Source: Mycolicibacterium duvalii (GTDB lineage Bacteria; Actinomycetota; Actinomycetes; Mycobacteriales; Mycobacteriaceae). Taken from it: a stretch of 64,000 nt of DNA. The translations under genes and the position numbers were made by a program. Shown here in pieces: positions 10,242 through 19,291 of this stretch; the stretch's first letter is position 1; the number at the start of each line of letters is the position of its first letter. Below the pieces are notes generated by a model. That model had not been told where the DNA came from and did not search any database. It saw nothing but the letters and a program-made list of their open reading frames with translations. The stretch spans positions 2,170,001 through 2,234,000 of the forward strand of contig NZ_AP022563.1 of NCBI RefSeq assembly GCF_010726645.1. The letters are read 5' to 3'.

Positions 10242-11677
10242 CACGCCCCTCCCCCAGGAGGAACCATCAGCCCCGGCAGGCCGGCGGCCGGGTCGGTCGA
10301 CACCGGCGTCCCCGGCGGCGACTGATCCACCGGTCCCGGAGGGGGCAACGGCGCCGATGGCACGAAGGGGGCGTCAGCAGGCGGATTTGCGGCGGGCTCA
10401 CCGAATCTCGTGAACGGTGCGCCCGCCGGTGGCAGCGGACCTCCCGAACCCGGGGACGAGCCGGCCGGCGGCGGAACGTAGTCCGGCCGCAGCCAGTCCT
10501 CGCTGTAGGTGATCTCGTTGGGCCGGGCCTGCGCACCGACAAACGGGTTGATTCCCAGGGGCGGGAAGTTGTACTGGCGGTTCTTGATGATCGGCGCCAG
10601 ATACTGGGCACACAGCTTCGCCGACTGCTCGGCACCCAACCGTGAGGCCGCTTGCACTGCCCCGCAGAGGAACTGAATCGGGTTGGAGAAGTTGTTGATC
10701 GCCAGCGCTCCGGTCAACGTGCCCTGCGCAGGCTGGTAGATGTTCAAGAAGTTCTGGAAGGCGTTGGGTGCGACGTGCAGTGTCTGCTTGAGGTCATCGA
10801 GGCTCTCGTAGAGCGTGGTGGTCGTCGCCGCCAACTGGTCCCCGGTGGTGCCCAGAGTCTCCCTGTTGTCGGCCACAAACGTCGTCACGTCACCGACGAC
10901 CGAGTTGAGCGAATCCACCGCGGTTCCGACCTCGTTCGGGCTGTTGGTCAGCAGCCCCGTCACCGACGCCAGATTCTGGTTGAGTTCGCGCAGTAGATCC
11001 CTGCTGCTCTGCAAGGCAGAGACGAGGACCGACAGGTTCTTGACCGTGCTGAACAGATCGTCGCTGTGATCACCGAGCGCCGAAAACGCCTGAGACAACT
11101 TGATCACCGTGTCGCGGATGTTCGCACCCTGCGGATCGCACGGTCCACCGTCGGGATCGGGCACGCACAGGTTGTCCGCGGCGGTGTTGACGAACGCCCC
11201 CAACGTGCTCACGCCTCCCGGTTCAGTCGGCTGCAGCGTGTCGGCGAGCCGCTCGAGTTGCACCCGGAAGTCGTCGAACTCGACCGGCACGGCGGTGCGC
11301 TCCTGCGGAATGACCGTGTCGGTGTTCATCACTGGGCCACCGGTGTACACCGGTGTCAGCTGAATCGCGCGGGACGACACCAGCGAAGGCGACAAAATGA
11401 CGGCCTTGGCGTCGGCGGGAACCTTGTACTTGTCGTCGACGTAGAAGGTGATCTTGGCGCGGTCGGGCTGCGGCTCGATCGTCTCGACCTTGCCGACAGG
11501 CACACCCAGGATCCACACTTCGTCCCCGGGAAACAGCCCGTTGCTGTTGGCGAAGTAGCCGACCAGATTGGTTCGGCGTGCGGAATCCACCGTGGTGGTC
11601 ACGACCACGATTCCAGCGGTCAGAATCACGGCGAGCACGGCTGCCAGGACGACGCGGGAGTATCGCCAGTTCGTCAT
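10241..11677 (-). CDS. MCE family protein, MceD position
   Basis: 478 aa. N-terminal membrane helix (VVLAAVLAVILTAGIVVVTT), MCE domain (YFANSNGLFPGDEVWILGVPVG), and a helical needle region with a conserved Cys pair (DNLCVPDPDGGPCDPQG and FLCGAVQA...AKLCAQ). The C-terminus is very rich in proline and glycine (from about residue 400). Start: the ATG at 11677 shares a base with the previous stop; GTG at 11680 is an alternative. Confidence 0.9.
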   Translation of the reverse strand: MTNWRYSRVVLAAVLAVILTAGIVVVTTTVDSARRTNLVGYFANSNGLFPGDEVWILGVPVGKVETIEPQPDRAKITFYVDDKYKVPADAKAVILSPSLVSSRAIQLTPVYTGGPVMNTDTVIPQERTAVPVEFDDFRVQLERLADTLQPTEPGGVSTLGAFVNTAADNLCVPDPDGGPCDPQGANIRDTVIKLSQAFSALGDHSDDLFSTVKNLSVLVSALQSSRDLLRELNQNLASVTGLLTNSPNEVGTAVDSLNSVVGDVTTFVADNRETLGTTGDQLAATTTTLYESLDDLKQTLHVAPNAFQNFLNIYQPAQGTLTGALAINNFSNPIQFLCGAVQAASRLGAEQSAKLCAQYLAPIIKNRQYNFPPLGINPFVGAQARPNEITYSEDWLRPDYVPPPAGSSPGSGGPLPPAGAPFTRFGEPAANPPADAPFVPSAPLPPPGPVDQSPPGTPVSTDPAAGLPGLMVPPGGGA

Positions 11678-13137
11678 CACGGCGTCCCTTCAGGTGGCGC
11701 GGCGGGGGTCAGCGGAACCGGGGTGACCCCGGCAGGGCCCGGGGCGCCGGGTCCCACGGTTACCGGGCCGGGAGGCAATGGCGGCGGCGGGCCGGCTTCC
11801 TGTGTCACTGGCGGTTGCTGGCCCGGGGCGGGCAGCTCCACAGGCCCGTAGGGAGTCGGGGTGTCCGTCTGGTTGGGTGGCGCTTCGGCTGGCGGACCCG
11901 GGGGAGGGCCGCCGGGTGGCGGAGCGGCGGGCGGCTCGCGGTAGGGGTAGCACCCGGTGGGGCCGGGCAGCGCCACTCCCGGTGGACCGCAGCCCTGATC
12001 GCCGGGGTTGCCGGTGATGGCGTCGGGGATTGTCAGGCGCGGCTCGCCACCCTGGCCGGTGCGGGGGAACGGAACGGGCAAAGCCGGCGTGCCGGGTTGT
12101 CCCACCTGCGGATCAGCGCGTTCGGTCGGAAGCAGCACGTTGGGGTCGAGACCGAGGTCGGAGAATGCGGCGTCGATGAAGGGCTGCACGAACTGCCCCG
12201 GGAAGAGATTCACGAGGTAGGCCTTGAAGAACGGGCCCGATCCGACGGACTCGCCGAGCCCGAGTGCGTACTTGTTGAGTCCCTTGATGGCCTTCTGGAC
12301 CCGGTCCTTGCGATTGTTGACGAGCGCCAACACGCCGTTCAGCTTCTCCAGCGCCGGCCGCAGCGGATCGCGGTTCTCGGCAATGAAGCCGTCGATCTGC
12401 TGAGTGACGGCCGCGATGTTGCCCGAGATTTGATCGAGTGCGACGCTCTGCGTCCGCAGCTGAGCCAGTAACGCGTTGGTGCTGGAAACGAGGCTGACCA
12501 CCTGGTTGCTGCGTTCCCGCAAGACCCCGGTCACCTTGTTGGCATTATCCAATAGGTTGCGGAGTTCGGCGTCACGCAGGTTGATCGTCTCGGAGAAACG
12601 CGCCACCCCCTGCACCGCGATCCTCAGCTCGGGAGGCGTATCCGAGAATGTCTCGGCGAGGACCGCCAGAGAGTCGGACAGCTGGTCGGTGTCCAGCCCG
12701 CTGATCGTGGAAGTCAGATCGCCGAGCGCATCTGGCAGCTGGTATGCCGGCTTGGTGCGGTCGACAGGAATGACACCGTCCTGCTCCCCGTCACCACGCG
12801 GGACGATCTCGAGGAACTTCGCTCCGAGCAAGCTTTTCGTCTTGACCGCTGCCTCGGTCCGCTCGCCGAGCCTGACGTCCTCTTGCACGTTGAAGGTCAC
12901 CAGGACCTGGGAACCGTCCAGCTCGACACTGCCCACCTGCCCCACTTCGAGGCCCGACACCTGCACCGGGGCGCCGGGCAGCAGCCCGCTCGCTTCGGTG
13001 AAATGCGCCGAGTAGTCCTTGGCCTCGTTGAAGAACGGCAGCCGGTCGTAGTTGAGGATCCCGAGGGTCAGGGCCGCCGTGAGTCCGATGCCGATGCCAC
13101 CGATGAGGTAGGGGTTGCGTTCCTGGAATGTGATCAT
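11677..13137 (-). CDS. MCE family protein, MceC position
   Basis: 486 aa. The start ATG at 13137 forms an ATGA overlap with the upstream mceB-like stop; a longer frame to 13149 is not needed. MITFQERNPY followed by a membrane helix is a common MceC N-terminus. The MCE domain (YSAHFTEASGLLPGAPVQVSG, about 38-58 onward) and a helical region follow, then a strikingly Pro/Gly-rich C-terminus of about 120 residues. It is probably part of the hetero-hexameric lipid channel. Confidence 0.9.
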   Translation of the reverse strand: MITFQERNPYLIGGIGIGLTAALTLGILNYDRLPFFNEAKDYSAHFTEASGLLPGAPVQVSGLEVGQVGSVELDGSQVLVTFNVQEDVRLGERTEAAVKTKSLLGAKFLEIVPRGDGEQDGVIPVDRTKPAYQLPDALGDLTSTISGLDTDQLSDSLAVLAETFSDTPPELRIAVQGVARFSETINLRDAELRNLLDNANKVTGVLRERSNQVVSLVSSTNALLAQLRTQSVALDQISGNIAAVTQQIDGFIAENRDPLRPALEKLNGVLALVNNRKDRVQKAIKGLNKYALGLGESVGSGPFFKAYLVNLFPGQFVQPFIDAAFSDLGLDPNVLLPTERADPQVGQPGTPALPVPFPRTGQGGEPRLTIPDAITGNPGDQGCGPPGVALPGPTGCYPYREPPAAPPPGGPPPGPPAEAPPNQTDTPTPYGPVELPAPGQQPPVTQEAGPPPPLPPGPVTVGPGAPGPAGVTPVPLTPAAPPEGTP

Positions 13138-14162
13138 CGTGGCGTGCACCTGCCTGAGTCCTGGCCGGCGAGTTTGACGTAGACCGGTTGACCACCCTTG
13201 CCGTTGACCTTGAGCACGAGGTCACAGAGGTAGAAGCTGAAGAAGTCTCCGTACAGGCCTTGCCGGTTCAGTACCTGGTAGGCGTCCGGCAGCGTGTTGA
13301 TCAGGTTGTCGAAATAGTCTGCGTCGGCCAGCACGGTCGCCGCCGTCCGGTCGGTCTCGGTGACGACCTTCTTCAGCGGCGGCCTGGCTTGGGCGAGCAA
13401 CTCGGCCACTCCGCCCGCGGCTTCGTTGGCGTATGCCACCGCATTGGTGATGTCTTCCTTCCGGCCGTCGAGAGCGCCTACCAGTTCCGACAGCGAGGTC
13501 ACTGCCTTGTCGAACTGCTTGTTCTCGTCGCCGAGAGAACCGAGCACGGTGTTGAGGTTGTCGATGACCTCTCCAATCAGCCGATCGCGATCCGCGAGCG
13601 TGTTCGACAGCGCACCTGTCTGACTGAGGAACGAAGCGACGGTGGCGCCCTGACCCTGCAGGGCCTGGATCAACTGGCTGGAGAGCGCATTGACCTGGTC
13701 GGGGTCCAAGGCCCTGAACAGCGGGCGGAAACCGCCGATCAGAGCATCCAGGTCCAGCGCAGGCGCTGTTCGGGTGAGCGGGATGGTGGCCCCGGGGTTC
13801 AGTTTGTTCGTCCCGCCCACGCCCTCTTCCAGCCCGAGGTAGCGACCACCGATCAGGTCGTCGTAGCGGACAACCGCCCGACTGCCCTCGGTCAGCACCA
13901 CGCTCTCGTCGGCGGAGAACTCCACGGTCGCGGTGGTGTCGGGCTTGAGCCGAATGTCTTTGACCTTGCCGACTTCAACGCCCGCGATGCGCACGAAGTC
14001 GTCGGCCTGAAGCCCGGAGACGTTGAGGAACTCGGCGGTGTAGGTCTGCTCCTTCTGAAACCGCAACTGCCCGAAGATGGCGAACATCGCGAACATGCCC
14101 AAGAGGCAGACCGCTACGAAGATGGCGATGCGCCACAGGGCTCCTCCCAAGTTGTCCTTCAC
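13134..14162 (-). CDS. MCE family protein, MceB position
   Basis: 342 aa from the GTG at 14162, chosen because GAGGAG (14170-14175) lies 7 nt upstream and because the longer frame to 14483 runs inside mceA with no resemblance to Mce proteins. It has a membrane helix IAIFVAVCLLGMFAMFAIFG (about 11-30), an MCE domain starting YTAEFLNVSGLQADDFVRIAG, and a helical segment. It lacks the long proline-rich tail of its neighbours and ends in a Cys-containing DSGRCTPR, as is usual for MceB. Confidence 0.9.
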   Translation of the reverse strand: MKDNLGGALWRIAIFVAVCLLGMFAMFAIFGQLRFQKEQTYTAEFLNVSGLQADDFVRIAGVEVGKVKDIRLKPDTTATVEFSADESVVLTEGSRAVVRYDDLIGGRYLGLEEGVGGTNKLNPGATIPLTRTAPALDLDALIGGFRPLFRALDPDQVNALSSQLIQALQGQGATVASFLSQTGALSNTLADRDRLIGEVIDNLNTVLGSLGDENKQFDKAVTSLSELVGALDGRKEDITNAVAYANEAAGGVAELLAQARPPLKKVVTETDRTAATVLADADYFDNLINTLPDAYQVLNRQGLYGDFFSFYLCDLVLKVNGKGGQPVYVKLAGQDSGRCTPR

Positions 14163-14208
14163 GCCGTGACTCCTCTTGCTTCTTGCTTGACGGTGATGCG
14201 TTTCTCGA

Positions 14209-15744
14209 TCAGGGCGCCTCGGCCGGGAGTGGCCGACCCGGCGGCACCGGCGCGTCGCCCTGTCCCGGTACCGGTCCCTGTGCGGGACCGGACAGCGGCG
14301 GTGGCGGCGGCGGGGGCGGCGATGGCCGGGGCAATGGAATCGGCTGGCTCGGCGCCGGGAACGGCGGGTTGAACGGTTCGACTCCGGGCGGCGGGGCAGG
14401 ATCGCGAGGCGCCCCCGGGGGCGGCGCCGGCGGTAGACCCGGATACAGCGGGGTACCGTCGGGCGCGTACTGCGGTGCTCCATACGGCGGCGCGCCGGGG
14501 TATGGGATCGGCCCTATCGCAGGTCCGTTCCGGTTGCGGATGCTCGGCGGCTCCGGCACCGCCCGGGTCACCGGGAAGTAGTTGGCGTAGCCGGGGAAAC
14601 CGATGCCGGGGTTGACCCGCATGTCGTTGCCGGTGCCCCATCCTGTGTTGGTGACCAAGTAGCGGACCGGCCAATTCTTGGCCACATCGGGTAGCGATCC
14701 GCATCCGGGCTTACCCCCCGGACCGCCCTTGGCGCCGATAATGGGCAGATGGTTCGGGTACTTGTACTGATCGTCGCCGAGCAGAAGCGCGACGTCGAGG
14801 ATGACCGACTTGCCGTCGGCGCCGCCGGTGACGTCGAGGAACCCGCTGTCCACGGTCATCTTGCCGCCCTGCAGGAGGCAGGTGAGCTGTGGGTCGTACT
14901 TCAACAGCAGGTCGGTAGTCGGCTGGAGCACGTTGATCGCCTTGACCAGGTTGTCCTTGCTGGGCCCGAGAAGGTCGATTCCGCTGCGGGACAGCCCCAG
15001 CACGCCGACAAGCAACGCGTCCAGGTTGGCGGCCTGATCGGTGATCGTGACGCTGGTGGTGCTCGCCGCGTCCAGCACCGTGACGATGTCGGGCGCTGCC
15101 GCAGCGTACGTGTCACTGAATCCTTGGAGAGCTTGCCAATCTCGGCGTACCGTCTCGGCGCGAGGATTGAGCGCCAGCAGGACGTCGTTGCCGTCGGTGA
15201 TGGCCTGTCCCAGTCGCTCGCCCTGGCCGCGGAGGCCTTCAGCGAGTGCCGAGAGTACCCCGTTCAGTTTTGCAGGATCGATTTTCTGCAGCACGCCCCG
15301 CAGATTCTGGAACACCGTGTTGACCTCGGTGCTGACGTTAGAAGACTGCAGGACAGCGCCTTTGGACAACCGCTGCGGACTGGGGTCACCGGGGTAGATG
15401 AGGTTGACGTACTTCGCCCCGAAGGCGGTAGTAGCCCTGATCTCGGCCTGGACGTTGGACGGAATCTGCCGAAGTTGGTCGGGAAACATCTCGAGGTCCA
15501 GGCTCACCTGGTCGAGGCCGCCACTGATGTCGCCGACGCGGCCGACCTCCACTCCGCGCAATTTCACCTTCGCGCCGGGCTCCATCACGAGGCCTGCACG
15601 GTCGGATTTCAGCGTGACCGGCACATACGACCGGAAGGTGCCCGCGAACATCACCCCAGTTCCCGCGATGACCGCGGCGATGACCGCGAACAGGATGAGG
15701 GTCCACCACGCCGGGTGCAGCTTTCGGTCTCTTCTTGATTCCAT
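14209..15744 (-). CDS. MCE family protein, MceA position
   Basis: 511 aa. N-terminal membrane helix (WWTLILFAVIAAVIAGTGVM), then an MCE domain (YVPVTLKSDRAGLVMEPGAKV) and a helical region. The last about 110 residues are extremely proline-rich, with a run of consecutive prolines near residue 480. The gene follows the second yrbE-like gene by 3 bases. MceA proteins contact YrbE and form the inner-membrane end of the lipid tunnel (family knowledge). The number of this mce operon (mce1-mce9 type) cannot be assigned from sequence alone. Confidence 0.92.
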   Translation of the reverse strand: MESRRDRKLHPAWWTLILFAVIAAVIAGTGVMFAGTFRSYVPVTLKSDRAGLVMEPGAKVKLRGVEVGRVGDISGGLDQVSLDLEMFPDQLRQIPSNVQAEIRATTAFGAKYVNLIYPGDPSPQRLSKGAVLQSSNVSTEVNTVFQNLRGVLQKIDPAKLNGVLSALAEGLRGQGERLGQAITDGNDVLLALNPRAETVRRDWQALQGFSDTYAAAAPDIVTVLDAASTTSVTITDQAANLDALLVGVLGLSRSGIDLLGPSKDNLVKAINVLQPTTDLLLKYDPQLTCLLQGGKMTVDSGFLDVTGGADGKSVILDVALLLGDDQYKYPNHLPIIGAKGGPGGKPGCGSLPDVAKNWPVRYLVTNTGWGTGNDMRVNPGIGFPGYANYFPVTRAVPEPPSIRNRNGPAIGPIPYPGAPPYGAPQYAPDGTPLYPGLPPAPPPGAPRDPAPPPGVEPFNPPFPAPSQPIPLPRPSPPPPPPPPLSGPAQGPVPGQGDAPVPPGRPLPAEAP

Positions 15745-15747
15745 CGT

Positions 15748-16596
15748 CTAACCCGAGAGGTTGAGCCCGCCGGACTGGCCGTAAAGGGCCAGCGATACGA
15801 ACAGGGTGACGAAAACAGCGGCGATGAGGGATGTGCGCACCGCGCGGCCGACGGCCTCACCGACGCCTGCCGGGCCTCCGCTGGCGTTGAAGCCGTAGTA
15901 GGTGTGCACCAGCATCACCACGATCGCCATCGATACCGCTTGTAGGAAGGAGTAGATGATGTCCATCGGGTTCAGGAAAGTGTTGAAGTAGTGGTCGTAC
16001 ACGCCGGTGGACTGGCCGTACACCGCCGTGGTGCCGACCCGGGTGGCGATGAACGCCATCAGCACAGCAATGCAGTACAGCGGAATCACGATGATCACTC
16101 CGGCGACGACCCGGGTGGAGGCCAGGTAGGCGACCGACCGGATGCCCATGACCTCCAGTGCGTCGATCTCTTCGCTGATCCGCATGGCCCCCAGCTGCGC
16201 GGTGGCCCCGGCGCCGATGGTTGCGGCTAGCCCGATACCGGCGACCAACGGACCTACCAGACGGACGTTGAGGAACGCCGAGGTGAAACCCGCCAGGGCT
16301 TCGACGCCGATCTCCTCGAGCTGACTGTAGGCCTGCACGGAGATCAACGCACCGGCGGACAGAGTGAGGAACCCGACGATGACGATGGTGCCACCGATGA
16401 CCGCCAGGGCGCCGACGCCCAGACTCATCTGAGCGATGAGCCGCACGACCTCGCCCTTATAGCGAAGGAAGGCATCGCCGATCCCTTTGATGGTCTCGCC
16501 GTAGAACTGAGTCTGCTCACCGATCCTGTTCCAGCCGCCCGCCCAGCTGGCGAAAGTGCGGCGGAGGCGCGGGAATTGGGTGCTTGCGTTGCTCAT
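15748..16596 (-). CDS. YrbE/MlaE-type permease, YrbEB position
   Basis: 282 aa integral membrane protein with about five hydrophobic segments and the MlaE signature region GATATAQLGAMRISEEIDALEVMG (seen as GAGATAQLG and EIDALEVMGI around residues 140-165). It forms, with the first yrbE gene, the permease of the Mce lipid importer, energised by an MceG (Mkl) ATPase encoded elsewhere. The start overlaps the upstream yrbE stop by 4 nt. Confidence 0.93.
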   Translation of the reverse strand: MSNASTQFPRLRRTFASWAGGWNRIGEQTQFYGETIKGIGDAFLRYKGEVVRLIAQMSLGVGALAVIGGTIVIVGFLTLSAGALISVQAYSQLEEIGVEALAGFTSAFLNVRLVGPLVAGIGLAATIGAGATAQLGAMRISEEIDALEVMGIRSVAYLASTRVVAGVIIVIPLYCIAVLMAFIATRVGTTAVYGQSTGVYDHYFNTFLNPMDIIYSFLQAVSMAIVVMLVHTYYGFNASGGPAGVGEAVGRAVRTSLIAAVFVTLFVSLALYGQSGGLNLSG

Positions 16597-17366
16597 GTCG
16601 CCCCCGCTTTGACCGCTACCGCCGTGGCGATGAGGTTGATGACGAACAACGCCATGAACGTGTAGACCACCGTTTCATTGACGGCGTTGCCGACACCCTG
16701 CGGTCCGCCGCCCACGGATATGCCCTTGTAGCAGGCGATCAGGCTCGCCGCCAGGCCGAAGATAGCGGCCTTGATGAGCGCGACGATGACCTCGGGCGCC
16801 CCGACCAGAAGTGTCAGACCGGCGGCGAACGCACCAGGGGTGACGTTCTGGAAGAACACCGAGAAGACAAAGCCTCCCGAGATGCCGACCAGGCAGACCA
16901 GGGACGCCAGCAACAGCGACACCAACGTCGCCGCAAGCACCCTCGGCACCACCAGGGCCTGTACGGGGTTGACGCCCAAGACGCGCAGCGCGTCGAGTTC
17001 TTCGCGGATGGTGCGCGCACCGAGGTCGGCGCACATTGCGGTCGCGCCGGCTCCCGCAATGACCAGCACCGTCACAATCGGTCCGGTCTGGGTCACGGTG
17101 CCCAGTGCGGCGCCGGTTCCGGAGAAGTCGGCGGCGCCGATCTCGACGAGCAGCACATTGATGGTGAACGTGGTCAGCACCGTGAAGGGGATCGACAACA
17201 AGATCGTCGGCATCAGCGCGACGCGCGCCACGAACCACGTCTGCAGGATGAACTCGCGCCACGCCCAGGGCGGCTTGAACATTTGTACGAAAGTGTCAAG
17301 TGACATCGCGAAGAACTCACCGACTCCGCGAACGGGCTTGCCGACGGATTGGAGACTAACCACCAC
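16593..17366 (-). CDS. YrbE/MlaE-type permease, YrbEA position
   Basis: 257 aa MlaE-family permease. The signature segment reads GAGATAMCADLGARTIREELDALRVLGV in the middle of the protein (seen here as TAMCADLGA and EELDALRVLG). It is the first gene of the mce operon (GTG start with GGAAGGGG just upstream). Two FadR-type sites lie 88-191 bp upstream (17454-17464 and 17547-17557), suggesting repression or activation by a GntR protein. The whole operon 17366 to 6406 is tightly packed with 1-34 nt overlaps or gaps below 50 nt. Confidence 0.93.
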   Translation of the reverse strand: MVVSLQSVGKPVRGVGEFFAMSLDTFVQMFKPPWAWREFILQTWFVARVALMPTILLSIPFTVLTTFTINVLLVEIGAADFSGTGAALGTVTQTGPIVTVLVIAGAGATAMCADLGARTIREELDALRVLGVNPVQALVVPRVLAATLVSLLLASLVCLVGISGGFVFSVFFQNVTPGAFAAGLTLLVGAPEVIVALIKAAIFGLAASLIACYKGISVGGGPQGVGNAVNETVVYTFMALFVINLIATAVAVKAGAT

Positions 17367-17453
17367 CGGCCCCTTCCCACGTCACCCGTATTGGCATGGA
17401 CTGCGAAAACCTTTCGTCACGAAACCTTGATCACTGTCATGCGAAGTTGTGAC

Positions 17454-17464
17454 TGGTGACACAA
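17454..17464. promoter_or_regulatory. candidate GntR/FadR-type operator 1 upstream of mce operon
   Basis: TGGTGACACAA matches TNGTNNNACNA at all six fixed positions. It lies 88 bp upstream of the first yrbE start. Confidence 0.4.
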
Positions 17465-17546
17465 GCACTGCCGAGGAACCGTACACCACAATTTTCGGCA
17501 AGAGCAACAATCGGCGGATTCACGGAAAAGTGCTACGTGGTCCACC

Positions 17547-17557
17547 TAGTAAGACAA
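17547..17557. promoter_or_regulatory. candidate GntR/FadR-type operator 2 upstream of mce operon
   Basis: TAGTAAGACAA matches TNGTNNNACNA at all six fixed positions. The 9-mer TAGTAAGAC recurs in reverse orientation as GTCTTACTA (19246-19254) upstream of the LLM oxidoreductase gene. Confidence 0.4.
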
Positions 17558-18707
17558 CTGAACTTTGCTACTCACGTGTGTGACGGTCGGGGCGAAACAT
17601 CTCACGCGCGTCGCCCCACCCCAAGCGGGAGACCGGTGAACCCGGCCTAGTCGGCGCCCGTCAACCAGCATATTTACTCAGAATTTTCGCCTACGTCGAA
17701 CGACGGCCGACCAAGATGGACAGCGTGCCTCACGCTGCGGCACTTCGACGATCTGTCTCATCCCGGAAGATACCCCCTCGAGTTCGCCATGGGGCGGCGT
17801 TGCTGTGATTTCCAGAAGCAGGGACCGTATTGTCGCGTGAAAAAATGTCAGCAAGGGCCTGAATTTGCCGAAGAAATTTATGTACCGACACCTTCATCAA
17901 TTAGAAGGCGCGCTCACACGAAATGTTCAGCTTCGTGTCGCGCGAGATTATCGCCCGGTCGACCATCCTCCCAATTCAAAAAGCAGAAACCGAGAACAAA
18001 GGGATCCGAATGACACGGATCGATAGGTGTCCGAGATTTACCACGATTTGGCGTGCTCGGTGAAAAGCGCCTCGGGGCCGCGGGCTCCGACACCGGTCCA
18101 CGGCATGGACCCGGCGCCTGCGCCGGAGCGGTTACCGGAGCATGATGCACCCCGACGACCCGACAGAGGCCGTGCCGTTCGGACCCTGTGCCTGGTCGCG
18201 TCCAAGTACTGAACACGACTTATCCCATGTCGCTCGCCACGCCGGCGGCGGAGCCAGCGCGTCGGTCCACGACGCTCCGGCACCGCTGCCCGACGCGATC
18301 GGATACCGACTGTCGCGACCCGCCGGAACCCGAGCGGGAACAACCACCGCCGAGACGTCGAATACGGACGGCAGGACTGGCATTGCCATCCGCAAAAGCG
18401 GGCATGCAGGCTGCCGTCTGCATCAAAAGAGTGAATCATCTATCCATTTATCGGATTGGCGGATATGTGTCTGGAATATTGGCTCGTTCCGGCGTCGGCA
18501 AACCCGGCCCAATTCTCGCCGCCCAGGGCATAGATTCCGTTGCTCGACTCCGAAATATCAATGTCTGCCCGCTGATTCAGGTGACGTGATGACACCTGTT
18601 CACCGTTCGCCGGATCACTGTGGATGTCCACCGACACGGGCGCAGACCTGGGTCCGACCGCAGCGTGTCCGTCGACGCCGGCCAGTCCGGGTAACGCGGA
18701 TTCACTT

Positions 18708-18734
18708 CTGACACCGCGTACACGCTTGTAGGAT
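18708..18734 (+). promoter_or_regulatory. predicted leaderless promoter
   Basis: CTGACA (18708-18713) and TAGGAT (18729-18734) are spaced by 15 bp; six bases after the -10 box is the ATG at 18741, so the transcript probably starts at the initiation codon. Confidence 0.45.
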
Positions 18735-18740
18735 CCGGGC

Positions 18741-19160
18741 ATGATCCGGTGCCGCCGTGCAATCGTCAGCAGTCTCTCAATGTCGCTCGCCGGCATCGGA
18801 TGGGCGGCGGCCGCCACCGCCAGCCCTCCCACCGAGGGGGCGGAACAACCGTCGTGCGTCTACACCCTCTCGACACCGCGATTGGTCGACGTGTCCGGTA
18901 CGACGATGGTCACCGCTACCCTCACGCCGTATCCATGCACGGGCTCGATCAATCCGAACTCGCTGACCGTCTGCATCACTCCCGAGGGGACGCCCACCGC
19001 AGGAACCTGCGGCTTCAGCGCTGTCCCGTCACGGGCGCAAGTGTTTGTCGCCTACAAGCCGGGCACGAGCTACGTCGTCAGGGGCACGGGCTGCGGGTCG
19101 GTCTATACAACCCAGGGCTCACTCTGCTCGACCGTGGGCCCCTTCACGACGACGCTGTAG
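18741..19160 (+). CDS. small secreted Cys-containing protein, unknown function
   Basis: 139 aa. The N-terminus is a Sec signal peptide: Arg-rich start, hydrophobic stretch IVSSLSMSLAGIGWAAAATA, with cleavage probably after TASP or nearby. The mature part of about 110 residues has six cysteines (in PSC, PYPC, TVC, GTC, TGC and SLC), suggesting up to three disulfides, and is rich in Thr, Ser and Gly. No family is recognised with certainty. A leaderless promoter directly precedes the ATG. It is probably exported to the cell envelope or medium. Confidence 0.65.
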   Translation: MIRCRRAIVSSLSMSLAGIGWAAAATASPPTEGAEQPSCVYTLSTPRLVDVSGTTMVTATLTPYPCTGSINPNSLTVCITPEGTPTAGTCGFSAVPSRAQVFVAYKPGTSYVVRGTGCGSVYTTQGSLCSTVGPFTTTL

Positions 19161-19243
19161 CACGCCGCAGACGTCAAAACTTCTCTCCAGCCGACGGCGA
19201 AGGCCGTCTGCTTCCTAAGCCTGCCCCTGCTCGCGTACACTAC

Positions 19244-19260
19244 GTGTCTTACTAAGTAAG
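19244..19260. promoter_or_regulatory. palindromic operator-like site upstream of LLM gene
   Basis: CTTACTAAGTAAG (19248-19260) is a perfect 6-bp inverted repeat around one base. The overlapping GTGTCTTACTA (19244-19254) matches TNGTNNNACNA except at the first base and shares a 9-mer with the mce upstream site. An ACAC-TAC-GTGT repeat lies just before it. Confidence 0.35.
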
Positions 19261-19291
19261 CGATGTTACTTCGAGATGGCGGGGCAGTATT

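Larger units (their letters stand above)
17367..18740. other. long intergenic region with no convincing gene
   Basis: About 1.37 kb between the mce operon and the small secreted-protein gene. The first 200 bases hold the mce promoter region and two operator-like sites. The rest contains AT-richer patches (around 17660-17700 and 17840-17930) unlike the surrounding DNA. Open frames in it (for example 18142-18711) are rich in Arg, Ser, Pro and His, have no recognisable domain and no ribosome site. An inverted repeat CAGGTG-9-CACCTG lies at 18578-18598. It may be decayed coding DNA. Confidence 0.5.

Noticed and set aside
18142..18711. 189-codon open frame as a gene
   Set aside because: Composition is dominated by Arg, Ser, Pro and His, with no domain, no ribosome site and no conserved-looking segments.
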